A stretch of DNA of 64,000 bases from Dolomitihabitans soli (lineage in GTDB: Bacteria > Actinomycetota > Actinomycetes > Streptosporangiales > Streptosporangiaceae): NCBI RefSeq assembly GCF_022213955.1, contig NZ_JAKNTW010000001.1:868001-932000 (forward strand). The letters are read 5' to 3'. Positions 45,504 to 53,889 of the stretch are shown here, piece after piece. The first letter of the stretch is position 1, and the number at the start of each line of letters is the position of its first letter. Made by a program: the position numbers and the translations under genes. The notes beneath the pieces are model-generated. The model was not told the DNA's origin, ran no database searches, and saw only the letters and a list, made by a program, of their open reading frames with translations.

Positions 45504-45523
45504 TAGTTTAACCTTCAATCAAA
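45504..45523. promoter_or_regulatory. Imperfect AT-rich dyad upstream of the pirin gene
   Basis: TAGTTTAACCTTCAATCAAA stands out as AT-rich in the 71-base gap and resembles, imperfectly, TAGTTGAA/TTCAACTA dyads bound by MarR- or HxlR-type regulators. It overlaps the expected promoter position, 16 bases before the ATG. Confidence 0.3.
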
Positions 45524-45538
45524 TAGAGGAGGGTCGGC

Positions 45539-46306
45539 ATGAACGCCACCACCCAGCCCGTGATCGACGTACGGCGCGCCGCGGACAGGTTCGCCACGAA
45601 GATCGACTGGCTCGACTCCAAGCACTCCTTCTCCTTCGGCCACCACCGCGACCCGGCCAACGTCCACCACGGGCTGCTGCTCGTGAACAACGACGACGTG
45701 GTCCGGCCGGGCGCCGGGTTCGAGACCCATCCGCACCGGGACATGGAGATCGTCACCTGGGTGCTGCGCGGCTCCCTGGTCCACCAGGACTCCGAGGGTC
45801 ACTCGGGCGTCATCTATCCCGGGCTCGCCCAGCGGATGAGCGCGGGCACCGGCATCCTCCACTCGGAGAAGAACGACTCCTGGCGGCTTCGGGGCGGCGA
45901 CGAGCACGCCGACCCGGTGCACTTCGTCCAGATGTGGGTGGTTCCTGATGAGGGTGGCATCGCGCCGGGGTACGAGCAGCTCGAAATCGACGACGAACTG
46001 CTGCGCGGCGGCCTGGTCGCCGTCGCCTCGGGGATGCCGGAGCACCAGGGGAACGCGGCGATCCGGATCAAGAACAAGTACGCGGCGCTGCACGTCGCCA
46101 GGATCGAGCCGGGACGCAGCGTGCTGCTCCCCGAAGCACCCTTCCTGCACCTGTTCGTGCCGCGCGGCGAGGTCACGCTCGAAGGAGCGGGCGCACTCGC
46201 GGAAGGCGACGCCGTCCGCTTCACCGCCACCGGCGGGCAGCGCGTCACCGCCACCACGCCCGCGGAGATCCTGGTCTGGGAGATGCACGCCACGCTCGCC
46301 GCGTGA
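45539..46306 (+). CDS. Pirin family protein (bicupin)
   Basis: 255 residues, two cupin domains. The N-terminal cupin has the pirin metal-ligand pattern GFETHPHRDMEIVTWVLRG, and later E-containing HSEKND and QMWVVPDE. Pirins bind iron; some bacterial ones have quercetin dioxygenase activity, others act as regulators, so the substrate is open. A strong GAGGAGGG ribosome site precedes the ATG. Its own AT-rich promoter region separates it from the his operon. The ABC exporter converges on it. Confidence 0.9.
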   Translation: MNATTQPVIDVRRAADRFATKIDWLDSKHSFSFGHHRDPANVHHGLLLVNNDDVVRPGAGFETHPHRDMEIVTWVLRGSLVHQDSEGHSGVIYPGLAQRMSAGTGILHSEKNDSWRLRGGDEHADPVHFVQMWVVPDEGGIAPGYEQLEIDDELLRGGLVAVASGMPEHQGNAAIRIKNKYAALHVARIEPGRSVLLPEAPFLHLFVPRGEVTLEGAGALAEGDAVRFTATGGQRVTATTPAEILVWEMHATLAA

Positions 46307-46315
46307 CACGCCGGC

Positions 46316-46363
46316 GGCCGGAGCTCACCCCGCCCGGCACGGGCGACGGTGAGGACTCCGGCC
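46316..46363. terminator. Bidirectional hairpin between convergent pirin and exporter genes
   Basis: GGCCGGAGCTCACC (46316-46329) pairs with GGTGAGGACTCCGGCC (46348-46363) apart from a two-base bulge. It lies between two convergent stops, 46306 and 46401. Confidence 0.5.
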
Positions 46364-46400
46364 ACTCCTGGTGACCAGGCACCCCCACATGATCAACGAA

Positions 46401-48212
46401 TCATCCGAGACCGGAGTCCCCGTTGATCGAGACGCTCAGCACCGGCGGATCGTCGGACCCGGCGGGGCCGAGTTCGATCCGGTGCCGCGTCTCCGGCACG
46501 AACCGGAGGTCGTGGGATATGAGGATGGTGGTGCGGCCGGACATGAGCCTGCGGAGAGGTTCCATGATTCTGGCCGCGGTGGGCGCGTCGAGCCCGGTCA
46601 TGGGCTCGTCGAGGATGAGCACCGGAGCGTCGCGCAGGACGGCCCGCGCGATGGCGATGCGCTGGCGCTGCCCGCCGGACAGCAGTCTGCCGCGTTGCCC
46701 GACCGGTGTGTCGTATCCCTGCGGCAGCGTGGTGACGAAATCGTGCACGTCCGCCGTGATGGCGGCCTGAACGATCTCGTCCATGGTGGCTCCCGGACGG
46801 CCATAGGCGATGTTGTCGCGTACGGTCGCCGAGAAGAGCAGGTTCTCCTGTTGCAGCAGGGTGACGGCCTCGCGCAGGTCATGGCGTGACATGTCGCGCA
46901 GGTCGATCCCGTCGAGCAGGATCCGCCCGGCGCTCGGATCGTAGAAGCGGAGCAGGAGCTTGGCGATGGTCGACTTGCCGGCGCCGCTCGGCCCGGTGCA
47001 GGCCAGCAGGTCGCCCGGTTCCGCGGTGAACGACAGGTCGGCCAACGTGGCCTTGGTCCGGTTCGGATAGGTGAAGCCGACGTGCTCGAACTCCACCCGG
47101 CCGCGCACCGGCGCGGGCGTCGGCGCGATGACGTCACGGTCGGTGACGCTCGGCTGGGCATGAAGGACCTCGACGACGCGGTCGGAGCCCGCTGCCGCCT
47201 CCGAGACGGTCAGCGCGAGCTCGCCGAGGCTCTGCACCGCGGGGTACAGATAGGCGAGATAGGCCGCGAAGGCCAGCAGTCCGCCGATGGTGAGGCGGCC
47301 GGAGGCGATCTCCCACGCGCCGAATCCGATGATGACCAGCAGGCAGATGGTCTCCAGGATCTGCACGATCGGGCCGTACGTGGCGGACAGCTTGGCCTGG
47401 GACATGTTGGCCCGCAGCCAGGTGACGCCCTCGTTGTGCAGGCGTCCCGCCTCGGTCTCCTGGCGGTTGTGCGCCTGGACGAGAGACTGGTTGGCCAGGC
47501 TCTCCTCGATGACGCTGTTCATCGCGCCGTTGCTGGTTCGCTCCCGCGCGGACGCGGTCCTGAACCTTCCCGCGAAGCCCTTGGAGACCAGCAGGAACGC
47601 CGGGATCAGCGTCATCGTGACCAGTGCGAGGTCCCAGCGGATGTAGAAGGCCGCGCCGACGAAGAAGATAACGCTGACGACGGTCGTGAACGCCCTGACC
47701 AGTCCGGAGCCGATCAGCTCCTCGATGGCCTCGATGTCGTCGGTGAGCCTGGCCATCAGGTCACCGAGCCGGCGGTTCTCGAAGTAGTCGGGCGTTAGCG
47801 TCTGCAGGTGCGAGAACACCTTGTCACGCAGATTAAGCAGGAAACGCTCCCCGCCCAGAGCGGTGGAGTAGTTTCCGACAAATGAGGCCAGGGCGGCCAC
47901 CAGGGCCACTCCCAGCCAGGCAAGACCAGGCAACCAGAACGCATCGAGTTGGCCCCTGGCGAGTACTTCATCGGTGATGTGACCGAACAGTCCGATCGCG
48001 CCGACCTCACAGGCGGCCGCCACGATAGCGAAGACGATTCCGGCCACGAACAACCTGCGAGAACCGCGGGTGTACGGCCAGAATCGCCGAATGGTCTGCC
48101 GAATGGAAACGACCGGCGCGAGCGCCGGTGTCTCCTCCTCCTCCGGCGAGAGCGGGGAAGGGGGTGGGAGCCGGCGGTTGTCCCGCCGGCCCCCACCCGG
48201 TGTTTCTACCAC
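46401..48212 (-). CDS. ABC exporter (fused TMD-NBD) coupled to a small peptide gene
   Basis: 603 residues from GTG 48212. A Pro/Glu-rich start of about 40 residues is followed by six membrane helices (about residues 55-310) and one ATPase domain with GPSGAGKST, LLSGGQRQRIA, LILDEPMTGLD and the His switch ISHDLRF. All catalytic residues are intact, so it should work as a homodimer. No peptidase domain is present. The GTG overlaps the stop codon of the upstream 49-residue Cys/Arg-rich peptide gene, which makes translational coupling and export of that peptide the leading hypothesis. The frame extends further upstream only by reading through the peptide gene. Confidence 0.88.
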   Translation of the reverse strand: MVETPGGGRRDNRRLPPPSPLSPEEEETPALAPVVSIRQTIRRFWPYTRGSRRLFVAGIVFAIVAAACEVGAIGLFGHITDEVLARGQLDAFWLPGLAWLGVALVAALASFVGNYSTALGGERFLLNLRDKVFSHLQTLTPDYFENRRLGDLMARLTDDIEAIEELIGSGLVRAFTTVVSVIFFVGAAFYIRWDLALVTMTLIPAFLLVSKGFAGRFRTASARERTSNGAMNSVIEESLANQSLVQAHNRQETEAGRLHNEGVTWLRANMSQAKLSATYGPIVQILETICLLVIIGFGAWEIASGRLTIGGLLAFAAYLAYLYPAVQSLGELALTVSEAAAGSDRVVEVLHAQPSVTDRDVIAPTPAPVRGRVEFEHVGFTYPNRTKATLADLSFTAEPGDLLACTGPSGAGKSTIAKLLLRFYDPSAGRILLDGIDLRDMSRHDLREAVTLLQQENLLFSATVRDNIAYGRPGATMDEIVQAAITADVHDFVTTLPQGYDTPVGQRGRLLSGGQRQRIAIARAVLRDAPVLILDEPMTGLDAPTAARIMEPLRRLMSGRTTILISHDLRFVPETRHRIELGPAGSDDPPVLSVSINGDSGLG

Positions 48213-48355
48213 CAGAACCTGCGACGGCCACAACCGCCGCCGCAGCCGAAGAACCGACGACGGCAGCCGCAGCCGCAGCCGAAACGGCGGCGGCGGCAAC
48301 CACAACCACCGAATCCACCGAACCCACCGAAGGTCGGGAACAGGCTGATGCTCAT
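48206..48355 (-). CDS. 49-residue Gly/Cys/Arg/Phe-rich cationic peptide, possible secreted or RiPP-like product
   Basis: Not a family I recognise. ATG 48355 has GAGGGGG five bases upstream, an excellent ribosome site. The product starts MSISLFPTF, then three FGG units (residues 9-17), Cys at 18, 20, 27, 29, 31, 38 and 42, Arg runs at 21-24, 32-34 and 44-46, and ends FWW. Gly, Arg, Cys and Phe make up most of it, with no acidic residue, so the charge is strongly positive. The stop lies inside the start region of the ABC exporter. Disulfide, thioether or metal-bound Cys are all possible. No modification enzyme is adjacent. Confidence 0.7.
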   Translation of the reverse strand: MSISLFPTFGGFGGFGGCGCRRRRFGCGCGCRRRFFGCGGGCGRRRFWW

Positions 48356-48789
48356 GGATCCCCCTCGTTGACTAGCCGATTTGCGCTGTCACCGAGAAGT
48401 TACCATGCGTAATCAGGCGAAATCGATAAAAGGGGCATCGATCTACTCCGAAGATTCTTTATCGGCTTATTCCAGATTAACGTTGGTGCTATCAGATTAA
48501 ATTCGGGTTAAAGGGTAGAGCGGAAGCTTCGCGTTTTATCGACGTATGGGGCAGCTATTGGCAAGGTGGGGTGTGGTTGCTTCCCGTTGGCGCCATGACG
48601 ATGCCTGCCGTACTCGTGCCGACTTGGTGGTTTGATCCTTGTAACACCGCGTGGCGTTACACGTACAACGCGTGACAGGGCCGCATACTGGACCGGCTGG
48701 CCTGTTCAGGGCCGGTATGGGGTCATCTTTACCAACCAACCCTCCAACGCCAGAGATCGGGCGTCCTGCCCGGCAGGAGGAGAAGACAC
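48356..48789. other. AT-rich divergent intergenic region
   Basis: About 430 bases between the peptide gene (minus) and a secreted-protein gene (plus). Positions about 48400-48540 are markedly AT-rich for this genome, with two AGATTAA words and several ATCGAT/TTATCG words. No clear promoter hexamers at correct spacing were found for either direction, but the composition and position suggest both promoters lie here. Confidence 0.5.
48640..48661. promoter_or_regulatory. TGTAAC/GTTACA dyad
   Basis: TGTAAC (48640-48645) and GTTACA (48656-48661) flank ACCGCGTGGC; 18 of 22 positions are symmetric. It lies about 130 bases before the secreted-protein gene. A regulator site is inferred, the regulator unknown. 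Confidence 0.4.
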
Positions 48790-49404
48790 ATGCGTTTGCT
48801 TATAGGGGCAGGGGCGCTCGCCGCCCTGATGGTGGGGCCGATCGTTCTCCCACAGGCGGCCGTCGCCGAAGTCGCGGCCGCCATGCAGAATGCCGGTGGG
48901 CCGACCGGAGGCGGCGGCGGAGGAGGGAATGGGGATGAGGACGCCAGGAAGGATCCCCATCTGACGGCGCTGCGCCTCACGCCGTGGCGTCCGCGACGGG
49001 ACTCCGAGATCGTCGTCCAGGTGCGCTGTCCGGTGGAGTCCACCCACGCGACCGTCGCCAGCAGCGCGTTCAACCGCGCGGGATCCAGGCGGGTCAGCAG
49101 GGAAGTGGGAATGGGGCTCGACGACCACGGCTACGGGCACGACAGCGAGAGCGTCGAGTTCGACTCCCGGCTGGGCGTCAGGGCCGTTTGGCTGCGCTGC
49201 GTGAAGGTCGAGGTCGACGAGGACACCCAGATCAGGAAGATCACCCTGATCAGCCGGCTCCGCACCACCCTGCGCGTGCGCAGGCTCATCATCCCGGACC
49301 TGAGGTGCAAGGGCGTCCGTCACCACTGCCACCGGGTGCTGAAGGGCGCCGCGCCGGAGAACCCGCCGGTCGGCTCCGAGGAGGGCGGCGACTTGGCGAA
49401 CTGA
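48790..49404 (+). CDS. Secreted protein of unknown function
   Basis: 204 residues. A signal peptide is likely (MRLLIGAGALAALMVGP, cleavage near AAVAEVAAA), followed by a Gly-rich stretch (GGPTGGGGGGGNG) and a mature domain of about 140 residues rich in Arg/Val/Asp. It has Cys residues in VQVRCPVES, WLRCVKVE and DLRCKGVRHHCHRV, which could pair. CAGGAGGAG precedes the ATG. No family recognised. Divergent from the peptide-exporter pair across an AT-rich gap, so a shared regulon is possible but unproven. Confidence 0.72.
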   Translation: MRLLIGAGALAALMVGPIVLPQAAVAEVAAAMQNAGGPTGGGGGGGNGDEDARKDPHLTALRLTPWRPRRDSEIVVQVRCPVESTHATVASSAFNRAGSRRVSREVGMGLDDHGYGHDSESVEFDSRLGVRAVWLRCVKVEVDEDTQIRKITLISRLRTTLRVRRLIIPDLRCKGVRHHCHRVLKGAAPENPPVGSEEGGDLAN

Positions 49405-49427
49405 GCGAACGCCCTCCCGCGTCCCCG

Positions 49428-50822
49428 TCAGAAGACGCGGAAGTGGTGGAACAGTTCGTATGACTCGTCCTGGGCGGCGAAGGCCGCCGCCTCGGACCGT
49501 TTGACGGCGAGATAGGCACTGCGACGCAGGGGGCCGAGGGCTTCCATCAGAAGCTCATCGGCCTCCAGCGCGTCCAGGGCCTCGCCGAGGCTCGCGGGCA
49601 GCCGCTCGATCCCCAGCCTGGCCCGCGCGTCGCCGGTCAGCGTGTCGGGGTCGACGGCGAGCGCGTCGCCCGGATCGAGCCGGCGGCGCACGCCGTCCAG
49701 CCCGGCGTGGATGACGGCGCCCAGCGACAGATAGGGGTTGGCCGAGGAGTCGGAGGGCTTGTACTCCAGGTTGGCCGAACCCGCGGCCAGCGGCGAGCAG
49801 ATCCGGACGGCCGCCTCCCGGTTGTCCAGGCCGTAGCAGGCGTAGGCGCTGGACCACATCCGGGGCGCCAGCCGGCGGAAGCTGTTGACCGTGCCGCAGG
49901 TCAGCGCGACCAGCGCGGGCAGATGCGCGAGCAGGCCGCCGACGAAGTGATGGCCGAGTTCGGACAGGCCGTCCGGATCGGCGGGGGAGTCGAACAGGTT
50001 GGTGGTGGTCTCCGGATCCCACAGCGACAGGTGCAGGTGCGCGCCGTTGCCCGCCTGGTCGGCCAGCGGCTTGGGGGCGAGCGAGGCCCACAGGCCCGTC
50101 CGCAGCGCGACCCCGCGTACGGTCTCCCGATAGATGATCTGGTTGTCGGCGGCCCGCAGCGCGGGCGCGTGCCGGATCGACAACTCCTGCTGGCCGTGAC
50201 CCAGCTCGGGATGGTAATGCTCAACCCGAAGGCCCTGCGTCTCCATGGCTTTGATCAGCTGGGCGATGTAATCGTGCGCCACGTCGAAGCCGGTGGTCGA
50301 GTAGCAGAGGCTGTCGTCGACCGGGGCGAGCCGGTCGAGGCCCTCGGTGGGCTCCCTCCTGCCCAGGGTGAACTCCGGCTCGAAGGCGGCCACCAAGGTG
50401 TAGCCCTCGGCGGCCAGCGACTCGACCGCCTCGCGCAGGAAGGTCCGCGGACAGGCGGCCCACGCCCCGCCGCCGGGAGTGCGCAGTTCGCACAGCATCG
50501 CTCCGGCCCCCTGCGCGTACGGCAGCGGCACGAACGTCGCCGGGTCGGGCATCAGCCGCACCTCGCCCACCGGTCCCAGGCCCTCGACCTCCTGAAGCTG
50601 GTCGAGCATGTTCATGGCCATCATCGCCACCGTGTGGCCGATCCCGGTGCGCAGGCGCTCGGCCAGCCTCGGACGCGAGGCGGCCTTCCCGCGGATCACT
50701 CCGCCGTGGTCGGCGTAGAGGAACCGGATCAGATCGATCCCCTCTACCTCGGCCCGCTCAAGGACGCGGCGGGAGGCCGTGTCGAGCCCTTGGACTCCGG
50801 CGGTGTTTCGGCGATCTGTCAC
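49428..50822 (-). CDS. Glutamine synthetase family protein (GlnA-like)
   Basis: 464 residues from GTG 50822. ATP-dependent glutamate-amine ligase fold: FLYADHGGVIRGK in the N-terminal beta-grasp, EPEFTLGRRE for metal ligands, NGAHLHLSLWD and EYKPSDSSANPYLSLGA in the catalytic barrel. Sequence style is that of the gamma-glutamyl-polyamine/ethanolamine-type GS-like enzymes rather than housekeeping GlnA, since the adenylylation Tyr block is not recognisable. The substrate is unknown. A 27-residue upstream extension is possible but looks non-coding. It lies downstream of the 53-residue membrane-protein gene on the same strand. Confidence 0.85.
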   Translation of the reverse strand: MTDRRNTAGVQGLDTASRRVLERAEVEGIDLIRFLYADHGGVIRGKAASRPRLAERLRTGIGHTVAMMAMNMLDQLQEVEGLGPVGEVRLMPDPATFVPLPYAQGAGAMLCELRTPGGGAWAACPRTFLREAVESLAAEGYTLVAAFEPEFTLGRREPTEGLDRLAPVDDSLCYSTTGFDVAHDYIAQLIKAMETQGLRVEHYHPELGHGQQELSIRHAPALRAADNQIIYRETVRGVALRTGLWASLAPKPLADQAGNGAHLHLSLWDPETTTNLFDSPADPDGLSELGHHFVGGLLAHLPALVALTCGTVNSFRRLAPRMWSSAYACYGLDNREAAVRICSPLAAGSANLEYKPSDSSANPYLSLGAVIHAGLDGVRRRLDPGDALAVDPDTLTGDARARLGIERLPASLGEALDALEADELLMEALGPLRRSAYLAVKRSEAAAFAAQDESYELFHHFRVF

Positions 50823-50985
50823 TCTGTCTGCGTAACACGTTCCCGGCGCTGGGGATAGCACAATCCACACTTCGACGGTGCCGCGGAAGGACGCCGCGGT
50901 CACAATGGGCGGGAAGCCCGGTTTGATCCTTGGGCGGGCGGTGACGACACTGTCCGCGCCCGGGAAACCCTTCCTACCGTGACAC

Positions 50986-51147
50986 TCAGGTCACCACTTG
51001 GCTGAAGAATGTGGCGAGTTGGTCAGCGCCGTTCATGATCCCGTCCAGCACGCCGTTGACCGCTGTCGCGGCCTCGGCGGGCCTGGTGAACAAGTAGAAG
51101 ACCACAAAGGCCACGGCTACGTACGTGGCGACTTTCTTGACCTGCAT
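50986..51147 (-). CDS. 53-residue membrane protein
   Basis: From ATG 51147, with GGGAGG six bases upstream. MQVKKVATYVAVAFVVFYLF is a single membrane helix or uncleaved signal, followed by an amphipathic segment (AATAVNGVLDGIMNGADQ) ending FFSQVVT. No family recognised; small proteins of this shape occur widely in actinomycetes. TATATA lies about 30 bases upstream of the start on the minus strand and may be a -10 element. Followed after 163 bases by the GS-like gene. Confidence 0.68.
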   Translation of the reverse strand: MQVKKVATYVAVAFVVFYLFTRPAEAATAVNGVLDGIMNGADQLATFFSQVVT

Positions 51148-51351
51148 GGGGGGCCTCCCGCAGTCCAATCTCTGGCGTATATACCCAGTTATGCCGGGTT
51201 GCTCTCGGGCACTTGGGTGATCATAGCTTTCCCGTCCTGTCGCCGCTGTGGCCCCGGCGGCCACGCGGCGATCCCCGCCGTCGTCGAAACCCTAGCCGCC
51301 GAGGGGGGTGTGCGTGCGTTCTTGAGTGCCCTGTCGCCGCCCGCGGGTCGG

Positions 51352-51984
51352 CTACACCCCGAGGCGGGCCGCCCGCAGGCGGGCGACATCCGCCTCGTCG
51401 CCCGACAGTTCCACCCGGGCGTGTTCCTGGCGGCCGAAGCAGAACATCAGCAACTCGCTGCCCCTGCCCGTCACCTCGACGGCCGCCGCGTTCCGGTCGC
51501 CGCCCAGCGCCACGCCGCCGCCCAGCCGGTGCAGCACGACCCCCACCGGTGCGCGGCGGAGCATGAGCCTGGCCATCTTGCCCAACCGGCTCCACACCAT
51601 CCGCTCCAGATCCTCGGGGAGGTCGCGCGGTTCCCAGTCCGGCTGTGCGCGGCGGACGTCCTCGTGGTGGACGAGGTACTCCATGGTGTTGACGGCCTCG
51701 TCGGCGCCCGGAATGAGCCCGTAGACGCCGCCCGGGCCGTTCCGCACCAGCCGTACCAGTCCGGAATAGCCGTGCCTGGCCTTGAGCGCCTCCTGGACCG
51801 AGGCGGCGTAGCGGGCCAGCGGCCGGAGCGCGATGCCGGCGGCCGCGTCCAGGCGGCGCTCACGGAGCACCAGATGGGCCGCGAGGTCGAAGGTCTGCCA
51901 GCCCGCGCAGAGGGTCGTCGCCTCCGGGCCCAGCCGGTCCAGCAGGTCACTGAGCGCTGCGCGTTCCTCACGGGCGTACGTCAT
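51352..51984 (-). CDS. TIGR03085-type maleylpyruvate isomerase-like (DinB fold) protein
   Basis: 210 residues from ATG 51984. Begins with ERAALSDLLDRLGPEATTLCAGW, then DLAAHLVLRERRLDAA and NTMEYLVHHEDVRRAQP; the His residues fit a DinB/mycothiol-dependent metal-binding four-helix bundle. Actinobacteria use such proteins with mycothiol; the substrate here is unknown. A 19-residue upstream extension is unlikely. Divergent from the ABC exporter pair. Confidence 0.82.
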   Translation of the reverse strand: MTYAREERAALSDLLDRLGPEATTLCAGWQTFDLAAHLVLRERRLDAAAGIALRPLARYAASVQEALKARHGYSGLVRLVRNGPGGVYGLIPGADEAVNTMEYLVHHEDVRRAQPDWEPRDLPEDLERMVWSRLGKMARLMLRRAPVGVVLHRLGGGVALGGDRNAAAVEVTGRGSELLMFCFGRQEHARVELSGDEADVARLRAARLGV

Positions 51985-52083
51985 ACCGCGATCGTAGCCA
52001 GGGTGGTGAAGGAATAAAGCTGTCGGTCTGCCGTGATACATGGGTAGGTAGTACGAATCCCCCTGGAAAGGACACCTTCACTA

Positions 52084-53889
52084 GTGGCGAGCAAGGTGAC
52101 GTCCGCCGTCATGCGTCAAGGGCTGCACGTGCTCGCGGTCGCCATCCGCGCCGAGCCCCTGATCTTCACCCTGGCGGTCGCGGCCAGCACGGTCTACGGC
52201 GTGATGACCGTCGCGTCCGCGTGGGCGCTCGGCTGGGCCACCGACAACGTCGTGCTCCCCGCCTTCAGAGCGGGAGAGATCACCCGAGGCGCGATCCTGA
52301 CCGCCGTCGCGCTGATCATCGGAGTGGCCGTGGTCAAGGCCGCGGGCGTCGGCGGGCGGAGGTTCCTGGCAGGTCTCATGCAGTACCGCATGCAGGCCCG
52401 CTCCCGCCGCGGCGTCACCAGGCAGTACCTCAAGCTTCCCCTCGCCTGGCACCACCGCCACCCCACCGGTCAGCTCCTGTCCAACGCCGGCGCCGACGCC
52501 GAGGCCGCCTGGGCCCCGCTCGCGCCGCTGCCGATGGCGGTCGGCGTCATCGTCATGCTGGTCACCGCCGCCGTCGGAATGGTCGTCACCGACCTGGTGC
52601 TCGCCCTGATCGGCTTCCTGATCTTCCCCGCGATCGCCGTGATCAACATGATCTACCAGCGCAGACTCAGCCCGCTGGTCACCCGGGCCCAGCAACTCCG
52701 GGCCGAGGTCAGCGAGATCGCGCACGAGAGCTTCGACGGCGCACTCGTAATCAAGACCCTCGGCAGGGAGGACCTGGAGGCCGAGCGCTTCCGGGCCAGG
52801 GCCCACGAACTGCGCGACGCCAACGTCGCCGTGGGCCGGGTACGCGGGCTGTTCGACCCCGTGCTGGAGGCCCTGCCCACGCTCGGTGTGCTCGCCGTGC
52901 TCCTGATCGGCGCGCACCGCCTAGCCGCCGGCGCGATCAACTCGGGCACCCTCGTCCAGGTCGCCTACCTCTTCACGCTGCTCGCCTTCCCGATCAGGGC
53001 GCTCGGCTGGGTCCTCGGCGAAATCCCGCGCAGCGTCGTGGGCTGGCGCCGGGTGCGGGCCGTGCTCGACGCGTCGGGCGCCATGGAGTTCGGTACGGCG
53101 AGCCTGACCGGCACCGCCCCGGCCAGGCTGGAGATCGATGGGCTCGGCTACGCCTACGACGACGCCACCGTGCTGCACGACGTCACCTTCGAGGTGCCGG
53201 CCGGCCGTACGGTCGCGCTGGTCGGGCCGACCGGCTCGGGCAAGTCGACGCTCGTGCAGACCCTGGCCCGCCTGGTGGACCCCGCGACGGGAGCCGTCCG
53301 CATCGACGGGACGGACCTGCGGGAGATCGAGCGCGGCGGGATCAGCCGCGCGGTCGCGCTGGTGCCGCAGCAGGCGTTCCTGTTCGACGACAGCGTCCGC
53401 GGCAACATCACCCTGGGCCTGCCCGTCCCCGACGAGGACGTCTGGGCGGCGCTGCGCCTCGCCCAGGCCGACGGGTTCGTCAGCGCGCTGCCCGCCGCCC
53501 TGGACACCATGGTGGGGGAGCGGGGCGCCACCCTGTCCGGCGGCCAGCGCCAGCGGATCGCCCTGGCCCGCGCCGTGGTCCGCCGTCCCCGCCTGCTCGT
53601 CCTCGACGACGCCACCTCCAGCGTGGACCCACAGGTCGAGGCCAGAATCCTGTACGGCCTGCGCGACGCCGCCGAGGCCGCCACGGTCGTGGTCGTCGCC
53701 TACCGGATGGCCACCATCGCGCTCGCCGACGAGGTGGTCTACCTCGAACACGGCAGAGTCGTCGACCGGGGCGGGCACCAGGAGCTGATCACCCGCTGCG
53801 CGGGCTACCGCAACCTGGTCACCGCCTACGAGCGTGAAGAAGCCGAGCGGGCCGCCGTCGAGACCGACTCCGAAGGAGTCTCCGCGTGA
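52084..53889 (+). CDS. Heterodimeric ABC exporter subunit with degenerate ATPase site
   Basis: 601 residues: six membrane helices (about 20-320) and an ATPase domain with PTGSGKST and an intact signature LSGGQ (484-488). The catalytic Glu after Walker B is Asp (D509 in VLDDATSSVD), and the switch His is Tyr (Y540 in VVAYRMATI). This is the pattern of the non-catalytic half of asymmetric exporters. The GTG start has GGAAAGG upstream. It overlaps the partner gene by four bases (GTGA). The substrate is not predictable. Confidence 0.9.
   Translation: MASKVTSAVMRQGLHVLAVAIRAEPLIFTLAVAASTVYGVMTVASAWALGWATDNVVLPAFRAGEITRGAILTAVALIIGVAVVKAAGVGGRRFLAGLMQYRMQARSRRGVTRQYLKLPLAWHHRHPTGQLLSNAGADAEAAWAPLAPLPMAVGVIVMLVTAAVGMVVTDLVLALIGFLIFPAIAVINMIYQRRLSPLVTRAQQLRAEVSEIAHESFDGALVIKTLGREDLEAERFRARAHELRDANVAVGRVRGLFDPVLEALPTLGVLAVLLIGAHRLAAGAINSGTLVQVAYLFTLLAFPIRALGWVLGEIPRSVVGWRRVRAVLDASGAMEFGTASLTGTAPARLEIDGLGYAYDDATVLHDVTFEVPAGRTVALVGPTGSGKSTLVQTLARLVDPATGAVRIDGTDLREIERGGISRAVALVPQQAFLFDDSVRGNITLGLPVPDEDVWAALRLAQADGFVSALPAALDTMVGERGATLSGGQRQRIALARAVVRRPRLLVLDDATSSVDPQVEARILYGLRDAAEAATVVVVAYRMATIALADEVVYLEHGRVVDRGGHQELITRCAGYRNLVTAYEREEAERAAVETDSEGVSA

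Noticed and set aside
48404-48499. 31-codon plus-strand frame starting at ATG 48404 in the AT-rich gap
   Set aside because: Weak ribosome site, rare codons (TTA, ATA) and nothing family-like; more likely chance in AT-rich promoter DNA.
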